Shown piece after piece: positions 44,493 through 55,073 of a stretch of 64,000 nt of DNA. The notes below the pieces were generated by a model. It saw only the letters and a list, made by a program, of their open reading frames with translations, ran no database searches and was not told the DNA's origin. Source of the stretch: Ampelomyces quisqualis (Eukaryota > Ascomycota > Dothideomycetes > Pleosporales > Phaeosphaeriaceae); assembly GCA_018398575.1 (NCBI GenBank), contig JAGTXZ010000003.1:3389861-3453860 (forward strand). Reading direction: 5' to 3'. How positions within the stretch are numbered: the first letter of the stretch is position 1; every line of letters begins with the position of its first letter. The position numbers and the translations under genes are program-made.

Positions 44493-44678
44493 ATATTTAT
44501 GTATTAAATACGCATAGATTAAAATATGGATAGTTAATCTATTGCTATTTTATTTTACACTTGTAATATAATTTTTATAAAAAAAGAGTTTAAAAATAGT
44601 TGAATTATAAAGTATATGTAAACCTAGTAAAATTTTTGCAACAGTAGTAGGTATTAGCTGCCTTTCTAGTTAATGCAA

Positions 44679-44748
44679 GCCTTTAAAATGAATCGAACAT
44701 TTATCAGAATATTAACAGTATTCCGCTCTACCATTGAGCTATAAAGGC
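44679..44748 (-). tRNA. trnN: tRNA-Asn (GUU)
   Basis: Acceptor GCCTTTA/TAAAGGC, anticodon loop CTGTTAA on GAATA/TATTC, T-loop TTCGATT. Confidence 0.92.
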
Positions 44749-44779
44749 TATTAAATAGTGGGACACATATCTAGATATT

Positions 44780-45010
44780 AAATGTATAACAATAAACCAT
44801 AACAAACATAAATGTATAACAATAAAACATAACAAATATAAATGTATAATAATAAAACATAACAAATATAAATGTATAACAATAAAACATAATAAAAGTA
44901 TAAAATAAAAACATAATAAAAGTATAAAATCAAAGATAAAACATAACAAATATAAATGTATAACAATAAAACATAATAAAAGTATAAAATAAAACATAAT
45001 AAGTACAAAT
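44780..45010. repeat. Tandem repeats of a 27-30-bp AT-rich unit
   Basis: Unit about AACATAACAAATATAAATGT plus ATAACAATAA, seven or eight imperfect copies between trnN and trnY. The Tyr/Leu/Cys-rich frame over it is only the repeat translated. Confidence 0.9.
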
Positions 45011-45026
45011 ATATAAAAACACTCTA

Positions 45027-45108
45027 GGAGACAAGAGATTCGAACTCTTAAAAGCGTACTGCTATTGAGTTTACAGCTCAACCCTTTTTACCAATAAAGG
45101 AACTCTCC
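45027..45108 (-). tRNA. trnY: tRNA-Tyr (GUA)
   Basis: Anticodon loop CTGTAAA on TTGAG/CTCAA, long variable arm, T-arm AAGAG TTCGAAT CTCTT. Acceptor AGGAGAG/GTCTCCT with one mismatch. Confidence 0.9.
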
Positions 45109-45486
45109 TTTTTTTTTATGTAATTACTTTAATTATTCTGTAAAGCTCTCTTTTTTTTATTATAAATACACTATTACATAATCTAAATGACAACTAGACA
45201 TATTTTATAAAGTATTATGTCTAAAATATGTTCTAAAGTATAATACTAGTAATAAAATTAGATAATACTAAGCTAAGTGTTTTCCGTACCAATGCTAGGC
45301 TCCTGTACAATACTTGTGATGTAAATACAAAAAATATGTCTATTCATTCTAATATTGTGGATTCTTCTTTTTAAAGGTGTTGCGTCCTTTTGATATAACT
45401 ATAAAGTATCGTTACACATCAATTGTGACAGACTGCTAAAAAAAAAAAGGCTTATTTTTTCGATGAAAAGACTAAAACCTAATTGG

Positions 45487-45612
45487 TTTATTTATCCCTA
45501 AATCCGTAGGTTAATTTATCCCTAAATCCGTAGGTTAATTTATCCCTAAATCCGTAGGTTAATTAATCCCTAAATCCGTAGGTTAATTAATCCCTAAATC
45601 CGTAGGTTAATT
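45487..45612. repeat. 24-bp tandem repeat x 5
   Basis: Unit ATCCCTAAATCCGTAGGTTA plus ATTT or ATTA. Within the geneless spacer 45110-45880. Confidence 0.95.
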
Positions 45613-45879
45613 AGATGTCTTATCTAATTATAAAATCATGTTTTATCAAAAAAAGATAATTAAAAACTCGTTTTTATTTTAAAATATCTAATATGTTAAT
45701 TAGCTATTTAATATTGTGATAAATTACTTACTAGATGGTATATTCTTTTTCCCTTAATGATTAAGGGTGAGCCTCCACTCCCTATGGGATATATCTACAA
45801 CATCCTTTTATGATATTTTTACTAAATTATCGGAGTCTAAGGTAGGTCTATAAGCCCTTTTTCTTACGTCTTACTATCC

Positions 45880-45945
45880 GAATAACGAGTTGAACGTTCA
45901 CACCATAACGTGAACAAAGCTTAAATTACTAATCTAATACCTCGA
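45880..45945 (-). pseudogene. tRNA 3'-half-like remnant
   Basis: T-arm GAACG TTCAACT CGTT and a short variable-arm hairpin. A sister copy lies at 48893-48955 with a perfect GAACG TTCGAGT CGTTC arm. No 5' half was found for either. Confidence 0.45.
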
Positions 45946-45977
45946 TAAAAATATTTACCTATTATTCATAAGTAAAA

Positions 45978-46047
45978 AGAAATAAGTGATTTGAACACTT
46001 AACTTTCCGTGTAAACGGATGCTCTACCCATTGAGAAAATTTCTTTT
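45978..46047 (-). pseudogene. trnV remnant 2
   Basis: About 85 percent alike to trnV at 43819-43890; the D-stem and anticodon stem are damaged (TTCCGTGTAAACGG). Confidence 0.75.
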
Positions 46048-46109
46048 TTTTTTATTATGTATTCATAAAAAATATGTGAGGAAAGACGTAAAATGATTTT
46101 TGTTTACTA

Positions 46110-48605
46110 TTATTTTGAATTTGTTTGTGGTTTTAGCGTTATAACGATTGCACCAACCATTGCTAATAATAATATAATGGATGTAATTATTAATCATATT
46201 GAATAATTACCATACAATATGTTTCCTATACTTGTAATATGAGAAGTTTCTGTCAAATACCCGTCTCATGAGACAGATGTTACATTCGTTAATTTTTTTT
46301 TAATGCTAAAATGGTAAGATAAATTATTAGTCATTACCATGTATGGTAAAATATTATTAACAAAATAATTAAAGAAACTACCTACTAAAATAGCTAAAGG
46401 TATACTATTAATGCTGTCTATTAATAGTTCAGATATTCTAACATTAATTAACATCAAAATAAATAAAAATAGGATTGATCAATTCTAATTAAGGAGTTAC
46501 TGGCATCGTATGTATGATTATACAACTGTGTGTAGCTTACTGTATTGTCTTTCCTCCTTACGATTTCACACTCGTATTAGAATCCGACTGTACATTTGAA
46601 CAGGTATTGCAACCTAGCCCTGGTGAACCAGTCTGTAGCGACATTTTCAAATGCCGACGGTCTTTAATTAAGATATCATTGACCGTTTTCACCAAATTTT
46701 TCTACAAGTATAGAACTGTACGGTTTAACCTTCTTTCAGTTCCTATGCTTTTAACTCTTTTAAATTTTTATTCCTTTCTACGCAAATAGCAAAAGGCTCA
46801 CCATTGTATCCCAACACAGCGTCCAGGATAATCATTATAGAACTAAATTCCAATACCAAAGAGCCTTTCGTCTAAAGGGGGGGGGGGCGGATTACTCAGG
46901 ATAAAATACAGGTATCCTTGTAACCTTATTACCATTTATTTCGGCGCATTGTCCCTTTGAGTATAAGTCTTCGGGTACCAAATGTCTTCCTACCGTTCTA
47001 AAATCCACATCTAAAACTTCAGCCTCCTCGTTTAAAGTAGACGCTCATAATATTTCTCCTGAGTCTTTAGTTATTTCATAAATACAATTAGTTCAACGTA
47101 TATCCACCGCTTTTCCTGTTACAACATCTAATTGACGACCATCGTCAATATGTCTAATAGTTGGTTTTGCTTTTATTATTTTATCTAAGATTTCCTCAGG
47201 TAAACCGTTAACTTTTTTTAGGTCTGAGTTTGTACTTAATCTATAGTTATTCATAGAATACGATAATTTTAAGATTAACGGTTTTATTTCCTCTAATCTA
47301 TAAGTTCCATTATACACAGCTGTACATATAATTTTAAAATCATAAAAATCTTTACCTTTTTTAGTAATAAACTGCATGTTTTCTAAATAAGGTATTAAAT
47401 AATTAATTAAGATATTAGTATTTCTAATCGTAAGTACTGCTAGCGGTTTACTGTTCTTTACAGCTTTACCTCTTTTAATCGCTACGGCTGATGAACATTT
47501 TAATTTAAACATAGCATACTTATCAAACCCTAATTTATTTTCTAAAAACTCTTTTATTTTTTCCACTACAGGTAGTTGTGTTTCAGATTGTGCAATTGAA
47601 AAAGCAGGTTCAAATTCAGTTCTATTTAAATAAAATGAACCCTCCCCCTCCATAAACCCTAGTAATAAAGGACCAGATATTACTATTTTATGATCTGCCG
47701 GTAAACTAAAATTAATCCGAGACTTGTTCATTCCATTTTTTAATTCTAGAATTTGATCTATTAAGGTTTGGTTCTCTTTAATTGTTTTATCTCTTCCTTT
47801 ATATAAATTAAAAGCTTTTTTAAAATCTAAATAATCCAGGTACTTAGTAGTATTTAGGTAATATTCATCAAATATAGCTATTAATTTGTAAATATCTTTT
47901 GGATGTGTTACCGTAAATTTACAACTATGACCATACACTACTATATGATTACCTATATTTAATTTACTTTTTATTAATTTTAAAGCATCTATGTCATCAA
48001 CATGTAACTCAATCAAAAATCTGAAAGTAATAGATAAAATTTTAGCCGTTTTATCCTTATGTAAGACTACGCTGAAATTAGATTCTGCATCTGAGAATCC
48101 AACAAATCATTTAATAAATTCTTGTGAGTGTTTGCTGAACGACTTTTGATAGAAGTGTGATTTCCTTTGCTTTATTTTTTCGACGTATTTCGTATATTCG
48201 AAATAACTAGCAAAAATATAGGCGAAGGCTAACCGTGTTGCCCGTTTAAACTTTAAACTTATTTTTCTAGAACATGGTTTTAAATAAAAAATTGTTTATA
48301 ATTAAAAGTACCTTGTAGAGTGGGATTCTAACCCACGCAGCCCCTTTAGATCTAAGTGATCTAACCATACGATTTTTAACTGCTCCTATATATACCAATA
48401 AGTAAGATAACCCTATAAAGTTTAATCCTGTTAAAATTAAATAAACAGATATACATAAAAATAAACCTATTAAAAATAAAACAGATACTATAGGGTTTTT
48501 ACTTATAATAACGAATATACCTAATAAGATAGCAACAAGGTATAAGAGATCCAAACTATATACATTATACCCGCTAAATGTCATTTCGTTAACTATATAC
48601 AACAT
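46110..48605 (-). CDS. nad6: NADH dehydrogenase subunit 6
   Basis: Complex I membrane subunit. Exon 1 48605-48379 (MLYIVNEMTFSGYNVYSLDL...YLLVYIGAV), exon 2 46479-46110 (SILFLFILMLINVRISELL ... IVITLKPQTNSK). A Val codon is split (GT then A). 198 codons in total, five hydrophobic segments, normal length. TGA is Trp. Exon 1 has another ATG eight codons in that could start it. Confidence 0.95.
46480..48378 (-). other. nad6 intron (group I)
   Basis: Core at 46500-46790, same type as cox3 intron 3. The endonuclease fills most of the remainder. A G-run of 11 lies at 46877-46888, behind the gene's stop. Confidence 0.8.
46892..48261 (-). CDS. LAGLIDADG homing endonuclease of the nad6 intron
   Basis: With TGA as Trp the frame is open from about 48280 to TAA 46892-46894. 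Motif 1 WFVGFSDAESNFSVVL near 48115, motif 2 LLLGFMEGEGSFYLN near 47670, then MNNYRLSTN and a NUMOD1-like C-terminus (EEAEVLDVDFRTVGRHL). The exon 1 frame itself stops at a TAG (48267-48269), and the gene frame is one base away, so no ATG is available before motif 1; ATA near 48258 or a frame slip at the A5 run there might start it. The nuclease part has no lesion. Close relative of the cox3 intron 3 gene. Confidence 0.83.
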
Positions 48606-49029
48606 CTAAAATTCTTATTCACCTTTCTCATGACTATTATTATAAAGCAATTACTACAGTATATCTAATCTACTAGAATCCTTTGCACCATAGTTTGAAA
48701 ATACCCCTATCCAAATATAAGTTATCCTCAATAGTGTTCGCTAAACCCTTTAATACCCTCGCTCACCAGAATGTCCTTATTTATTCGTAATTTCAAATAA
48801 AAATAGGTAGCTACCATTTAATAATATTCATTGTAAAATACAATGTAAATCCGCTAATTCATCTTCTAATAATTTTTATTAGTCCTTATCCTATATCCGA
48901 AGAACGACTCGAACGTTCACGACATAACGTCAACAAAGCTTAGTAATAAAATGTACGACACTTATCCTCAAATACATTACTATAAATTTAGATCTTTCAT
49001 GTTAACATTTTGTAATAAGTTAATTTAAC
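48606..49029. other. Intergenic upstream of nad6
   Basis: AT-rich. Holds the tRNA 3'-half-like copy at 48893-48955. Nothing else recognised. Confidence 0.5.
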
Positions 49030-50400
49030 TATAACATTTATAACTTTTTAATATAGCTTTAATAGGCTTTAACCAGCAAAGTGTAGTCTTCTCCTCTCAT
49101 TCATTTCTTTCTATTTTCGTAAGCTTCATTAACATCAGCTATTGCTTTATCCAATTTTTCCTTACGTGCAGCCTCTTTCGCCTTATTCTCTTCTAAGGCT
49201 TTCTCTCTAGCTTTTTCAATATCATAGAAGCCTTTTTCATTAAACTCAGCCAGGTTTTTTTTTTAATTAAGAATATCATGTTTATTACTTAAAAGTAAAG
49301 TATCTTGGGTGTCATAATCCCAATCAATTGGGCCATCTTTTGGACCTTTACCTACAGGTTCTAATGTTGGTTCGTCAATTCCTGTAATAATAGGTGAAAA
49401 CCCTAATTTTTGTGCAGGTTTATCCAATACTTTATCGGCTGGATGCTATCCAATTGTGGAAGTTAGAGGTTGTGGTTTAGATGTTCAACATATGGGACTG
49501 AAATTTCGCCAGGTGTATCGCTTGAAAGGTTTACACTAAACACTTGTTTTACAGGGGATATCTAAGGTTTATGTGTTGGAGCTAGTTTATGTGTTGGAGC
49601 TAGTTCATGTGTTGGAGCTAGTTCATGTGTTGGAGCTAGTTCATGTGTTGGAGCTAGTTCATGTATTGGAGCTAGTTCATGTATTGGAGCTAGTTCATGT
49701 ATTGGAGTTATCTCAACAACAGGACTAGGCAACACTTCTAACACAGGAGGTAAATAAGGTTTATGTGTTGGAGCTAGTTCATGTGTTGGAGCTAGTTCAT
49801 GTGTTGGAGCTAGTTCATGTGTTGGAGCTAGTTCATGTACTGGAGTTATCTCAATAACAGTACTAGGCAACACTTCTAACACAGGAGATGTGGAGATTGT
49901 AAAGAAAGGATCATATTCATCCTCACTATCGTCCGCACCATCTGGTATATCTACGGGTTGTTCTTTTATAGGTAAAATGTCGATATATTTACTATCTGGC
50001 GTATAATTGTCTACGTCCTCTAGAAAAAAGATCCGCCTCATAATTGTCAAAAGGATCTACAGATACATTTTCTGGTTGGTAATCTACCTCAAAAGCTATG
50101 TTGTAAATATACCCTTTTAAAGAAATAGGTATAACTAGAGTGTAACTCGCTACCAATACTATAAACCTAATTCTGTTAGTGTTTTTTCCCTCGTACTTAA
50201 AAATATCTGTGTTTACAACCGTAAGAGGATACTTTTTATTATCAATTTCATAATCTGTGTTCATATCTTTAACTATCTTATAACCTTTAAGAGGTTTATC
50301 ATTAGCTATAGCTTTACCTACGGTAGATGGGTCTACACCAATATAGTGTGCCAGAGCAGAAATGAAAGTAAATTTCAAATTTTCCTTATTTGTATTGTTG
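49030..50400 (-). pseudogene. Decayed extension-type ORF with HELAPT repeats
   Basis: It begins with a NUMOD1-like helix (ALAHYIGVDPSTVGKAI) at 50300-50375, then DYEIDNKKYPLTVV, one hydrophobic segment (IRFIVLVASYTLVIPISL), and an acidic stretch. A T6 run near 50052 shifts to the frame holding VDNYTPDSKYIDIL and PDGADDSEDEYDPFF, then two blocks of 18-bp repeats (HELAPT). After the TAG at 49562 other frames continue (DEPTLEPVGKGPKDGPIDW; a charged coil KAREKALEENKAKEAARKE) to about 49050. Architecture parallels the extensions on nad3 and nad2, here joined to a homing-endonuclease tail. Confidence 0.55.
49566..49840 (-). repeat. 18-bp tandem repeats in two blocks
   Basis: Unit TGTGTTGGAGCTAGTTCA (plus strand), coding THELAP; about 8 copies at 49566-49708 and 4-5 at 49758-49840, separated by a 50-bp segment that itself recurs at 49841-49890. 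Confidence 0.92.
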
Positions 50401-50497
50401 ATTACGATAACTGGTTTAGCATTCTTGACCTTTACAGTTTTATTATTTTAAAGTCAACCTTGTTTTTCAGCTTATCTTCATGGGTAAGCATATTTAT

Positions 50498-51303
50498 CTA
50501 ACCATCGTCCTTTACTATACTATCTAGGGAAGTAGTAGATTTATAAACAATATATTCAGTATTAACAAAATAACCTTCAATATTTATTCTTTTACTACTA
50601 TAAGAAGGGTGTCTAGAAACAACTTTCGCAGCGTCTCTTATAGAAAGACATGTAATACTTTTGTTTGTTATTCTATTTAATATAATTACAGTAATACCTT
50701 TTGATAGTATATTAGCTATACTTAGTTTGGTCTCCTCTGAGACTACACTAGCTTTTTTTTTTTCGAACTCATTGTCGCTTTTGTAACGTCACTATGCTTA
50801 AATCCCTTCATACTACCTGCTGTTTTGTTAATATTGTACACTGGATTTAATGTATCTATAAAATATTGCTCTCTTTTTATTAAAACATCCAGATTACAAT
50901 ATTCTAATATTTCTACTATAAAGTTAGAATAACCATTTTTAACCAAAGATCTATAAATACGGCTGTTATTCCTTTTACTTTTTTCCTCTAGATAACTGAT
51001 ATTAAGGTATTGACGAAATCTGTCCGCTAAGTTACCAGATGAACCTATATATGTATCACCTTTTATTATATTTACCCATTTATAGATCCCTATTTTATTT
51101 TTATTATCCTTAAGAATAGGTATTTTATGATTGTCTACATTTAGATAAGTAATAAGAGGCGAGAAATTCTTTAAGCCATCAGACTTTTTCGTAGTAGAAT
51201 AAAAACGAGTATCACATGGTCTACAATTAAACCTTGTTAAACATGCAATAAGGGATTCTCCTTTTATTTGTAAATTTTTATGTCTAAAAAGTAAAGTTTC
51301 CAT
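50498..51303 (-). pseudogene. Freestanding GIY-YIG endonuclease, shifted in an A-run
   Basis: ATG 51301-51303. Leader of about 75 residues, then GIYKWVNIIKGDTYIGSS, VKNGYSNFIVEILEYC, REQYFIDTLNPVYNI and MKGFKHSDVTKATMS (NUMOD3). An A9 run at about 50755 ends the frame at a TAG; the next frame continues with VVSEETKLSIANILSKG and a NUMOD1-like SIRDAAKVVSRHPSYSS part to TAG 50498-50500. No exon flanks it, so it looks like a mobile gene outside an intron, or one whose host intron is lost. Confidence 0.75.
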
Positions 51304-51783
51304 GATTATTTTTACTATATGTTTTCACTAACGCAGATCTCCTTCCCCCTCCGCTGTCTAGTAGTTGCTATATTAAGCAAGGAATAAATCTAGCTCTGTG
51401 AACCCTGACACAGTCCCTGCGTGTTAGGAATCTCTAGTTGAGTACCGAGTAATTTGTGTGTTCTCGACCTCCAGTCCTCATGTACTTTGTAGAAGTTCAT
51501 AATGCCCCTACTACTCGCTGAACTATTATAATAGTATTTGGCCTGTCTATAAACATAAATTCATAAAACAGTTACTCTCTAATATAATCCAACTATCCCT
51601 CCTCCTAATCCGGTCTATAATAAATAGATTACCTTAATAAACACAGTTGTCGGTTATCGGCTACATCCTTTTCTCGTGCTTTTCCCAAAAAGGCATTGAT
51701 TAGTATGTAGATTCAAGTCTTTATATTCAGCAAGTCAATAGTCCGGAGTAATAGGCAGGTAATATTATCTTTCCTATTGACTT
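51304..51783. other. Unassigned moderately GC-rich spacer
   Basis: Between the GIY-YIG gene and trnL(UAA). It has hairpin-rich pieces (51360-51500 CTGTGAACCCTGACACAG, 51640-51700) but no conserved tRNA, rRNA or group I element that I can fix. Confidence 0.4.
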
Positions 51784-51865
51784 ACCTGAGGGACGAGTTG
51801 AACGTCCATGAGATTACCTCAGAATATCTTAAGTATCCTCTGTATACCAATTCCAGCACTCAGGT
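51784..51865 (-). tRNA. trnL: tRNA-Leu (UAA)
   Basis: Acceptor ACCTGAG/CTCAGGT, D-loop AATTGGTA, anticodon loop CTTAAGA on AGGATA/TATTCT, long variable arm, T-arm GGACG TTCAACT CGTCC. Confidence 0.93.
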
Positions 51866-52137
51866 TTTATATGTTATTGCTGTCCTGTCTACCAATACCA
51901 GCCCTCGGAATATACTAAGTTAACAAAATCTTTTTATTCCCTAGTTTTTCTGGGTGATTTCGTTTTTCATTAGTAAATGGTTAAACCCCAAATATACATT
52001 AGCGGAACCCCGCTAACCGCAATCCTGTAAAGAGCTATAAAAAAAGATAAATAGCCTAACCCAGGTATTGTTTACCATATAATTAACCAGTAAAACGACC
52101 AATAAATATGAACTTGTTATGGGCCTGTTCACGGATT

Positions 52138-52196
52138 CGAACCGTATAAATCGCTAACCATTTATGCTCCTTGCCCAGACTTTATTTGGGTGTATC
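52138..52196 (-). other. tRNA-like sequence without an anticodon arm, next to the rns 3' end
   Basis: TGGGC...GCCCA ends pair, a D-arm-like GAGCATAAATGGTTAGC and a perfect T-arm (ACGG TTCGAAT CCGT) are present, but only about 58 nt in all and nothing that could be an anticodon arm. Repeated in decayed form near 43030-43090. Identity unknown. Confidence 0.45.
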
Positions 52197-52199
52197 GTT

Positions 52200-53935
52200 A
52201 TTATTAATTAATCCCGGGCTAGTTCCCCAACCCGAACCGTATTTCGACTTAACACCAATCAGAGTCACGCATACGAAGATCTTTCTGCCAAAAGATCTAA
52301 ACCTGTAAATTTAGATTAACAAACCGCAGCCACCAAACTTATTGCACATACTCCTTTCAGCGCCTGACGAGTGGTTAGTACCTATCTGAGATAAAATTCA
52401 CCGTGATATGATTACTCACGATTACTAGTAATTCCTTTTTCATGCAGTCGAATTTCAGACTACAATCCATACTTTCTCCTATTTTGTGGGATTAGCTCCA
52501 ATTCGCATTATTGCATCCCTTTGTAAAGGCATATGTGGCACGTCTATAGCCCACAATATTAAGGCCATGATGACTTGTCTTAGTCCCTGTTATCACATCC
52601 AATTGTAAGCGGAGAGCTGCTTTATACTAATAAATAAAACAAGGGTTTACGTTAATTTAATGGACCTAACCAAATCTCACGACATTAACTGAAGACAGCC
52701 ATGCAACGCATGTGTTCTAAAAAAATATTTTAGTTCATTCAAATTGTGGTAAGGTTATTCGAGGATCATCGAATTAAATAACATACTTCACTACTGGTTT
52801 CAGAAACGGTCTAATGATTTCAGTTCCTGCGTTGCCACATTACTCTTGAGGTGGAGTGCTTACACTTTCATTAATAGTTCCGCGCAAAGCCAACCTATGG
52901 CACTCATAATTGTCTGCCCAGGCTACAAGGGTATCTAATCCTCTTCACTCTCTGAGCCTTCGTCCCTCAACGTCAGTTATAATAGCTTGCCTTTTCTCAA
53001 CATGGCTTAAAGCTTTTTTCTTTCCTTTGCTTATGAAGAAAGAAAAGAGAAATTTTAGTTTAGACAGGAATTCAATTTCCAACTCCTATATTTGTTTTTT
53101 TTTTAATTTAATCTAAAATAAGCAATTATATGTACATAGAGGTTTGCCTTCGCCGTCACCGGTCCTATTGGTATGACAAAATTTCATCTTTACACCAACA
53201 ATTCCTACACCGTCCTCTCCCATATCAAACTCAAGTGTAATAGGTACTTTTAATAAGCCATTTTACACCGTCTAGGTACCCTATATACCTGTTAAAGATG
53301 AATAACACTTGTCTCCCTTGTCTTACCGCGACTGCTGGCACAAGATTTGGTCGAGACCTTTGGATATAAAGTTTTCATAATAATCTTTATCCAGAACTTT
53401 ATAAGACCTAGTCAACCAAGTTAACATACTAATCACATTAACTCTCATTCCTGCAAGTTGCTGGTTCAGCCGTTAGGCCATTGACCAATATTCCTCACTG
53501 CTGTACTACACGCACTGGGGTTTTTTCAGACCCAGTGTGGTCAATAGACCTCTCAGTCTTGACTACGGACATAAGCTAAATAGGCCACTACCCTATTTAT
53601 TACTTATCCGGTGGTTATTAATAATCAACTAGGAGCGAAATACTCTTTCTTTTAAACACTTTACTATTACAATCATTAACCTTTTAAATTTAACCTTTTT
53701 TTTTTTTCAAAAAAGAATGTCGATTGGATGATCTTAGATTTAGTATTAATAACTGAATAATAACTTGTTATCATAAGGGATTTATTTGGCCTTACTCCTA
53801 GGTAGCGAAAATACCCCTTACTCACCTGTACACCACTTCAATATACATAATCCCTTTAGATTAAATATTGACGTTCGATTAGCATGTGTCAAGCATTTAC
53901 ATAGCGTTCACTCAGAGCCATCATCAAACTCAAGT
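52200..53935 (-). rRNA. rns: Small subunit ribosomal RNA
   Basis: Minus-strand conserved blocks: GTGCCAGCAGTCGCGGTAA (530 loop) near 53325-53345, GGATTAGATACCCTTGTAGCC near 52920-52940, AACGAGCG-type region, TACTAGTAATCGTGAGTAATC near 52400-52440, CTCGTCAGGCGC near 52360, and the 3'-terminal AAGTCGAAATACGGTT...TTGGGGAACTAGCCC hairpin at 52205-52255. The A/T-rich insertion at 52990-53130 is a variable helix. Ends are approximate. No intron seen. Confidence 0.92.
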
Positions 53936-53961
53936 AATCCAACATTATAAATAGCTATAAA

Positions 53962-54031
53962 TTCTTATCTAAGACTTGAACTTAGATTCAGATATTAGAA
54001 GTATCTTGTTCTACCATTAAACTAATAAGAA
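53962..54031 (-). tRNA. trnR: tRNA-Arg (UCU)
   Basis: Acceptor TTCTTAT/ATAAGAA, D-arm GTTT AATGGTA GAAC, anticodon loop CTTCTAA on AGATA/TATCT, T-arm CTAAG TTCAAGT CTTAG. Partial copies are at 44427-44492 and about 59548-59605 (plus strand). Confidence 0.92.
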
Positions 54032-54170
54032 TTTTCTATGAAAAAAGATTATTTTTTTTACCCTGTAAAATAGTTAATTAAATAAGTTTACATAAAAAAT
54101 AAAATGTATCTGGTAAAAGGGTTTGTGTATTATCCCAACCCTTTCTCTAAGTTATGTTTTAGATTATACC

Positions 54171-54344
54171 AATACATTTCTAAAAAATTATATAATTAAC
54201 ACCTAACACCTAATAACTACTATAACCTTATGCAATTATGTCTTGTATATCACACACAATACATTTCTAAAAAATTATATAATTAACACCTAACACCTAA
54301 TAACTACTATAACCTTATGCAATTATGTCTTGTATATCATACAT
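54171..54344. repeat. 87-bp tandem duplication
   Basis: 54171-54257 and 54258-54344 are identical but for one base. In the geneless spacer before the inverted repeat. Confidence 0.93.
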
Positions 54345-54485
54345 AATACATTACTAATAAATTATAGTATTTTATTTTCTTTACTGCTATTTTCAGAGAA
54401 CTCTCAGAAAAACAAATGAATTGAAAATTAACCTAAATAGTAAACGTGTTTCTGTGGGCTTTATTGCTTGTTAACTCTATATTTT

Positions 54486-55073
54486 TTTAGTATATTGATT
54501 TACAAACAATGCGAGTAAATTGAAGTAAAGTTTACATTTTTACCATTTTTTAGCCTTAAACACAGATTGTTACTGTTAAGATGAAATATGTATAGGATAA
54601 CAAGATTAAACCAGTAAAACTATAGTTACGCCAGGATAGTTCAATTGGTAGAACATTAATTTCATGCATTAATAGTGGGAATTCAAATTTCTCTCCTGGC
54701 TCATGGTTTAAAGTTTATTTTTTTATATTTTTATGATCTTAGCTTTAAAAAGTAATAGATAAAGGATTTTTTTTTATTTATGCTGACATTTATAATAAGG
54801 TGAGGGCTATATCTTTATATTTAGTTATTCAAATTTTTTACTTTATTTGAATATATAACGGCCAATTCTTTTTTTTTTTACCTCAGGGCGAGGAGAAAAG
54901 ATGTTTTTTGAGATGTGTATCCAAAAAAAAGAAGATGAATTATGAAATAATTATATTATGGTTTGTTAAATTTAAACAGAAGTAATTTTCAGGCACATCC
55001 TTTTCATCTAGTTTCTCCTTCCCCTTGCCCCTTACACACATCAGTTAGCTTATTAACCCTTACAACATCTGCT
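54486..55073 (+). repeat. Inverted repeat, plus-strand copy
   Basis: Partner of 30766-31353 in opposite orientation. Ends inside the copied cox3 exon 1, exactly where the chimeric ORF changes to cox1-type sequence. Confidence 0.9.
54630..54700 (+). tRNA. trnM: tRNA-Met (CAU), plus-strand copy
   Basis: Identical to 31139-31209. Folds normally, so may be functional. Confidence 0.85.

Noticed and set aside
44728..45081. Cys/Tyr/Leu-rich ORFs near trnY
   Set aside because: Translation of AT-rich tandem repeats and of trnY; no independent support.
45487..45612. Possible CRISPR-like array (24-bp units)
   Set aside because: Units are directly adjacent without spacers; ordinary tandem repeat.
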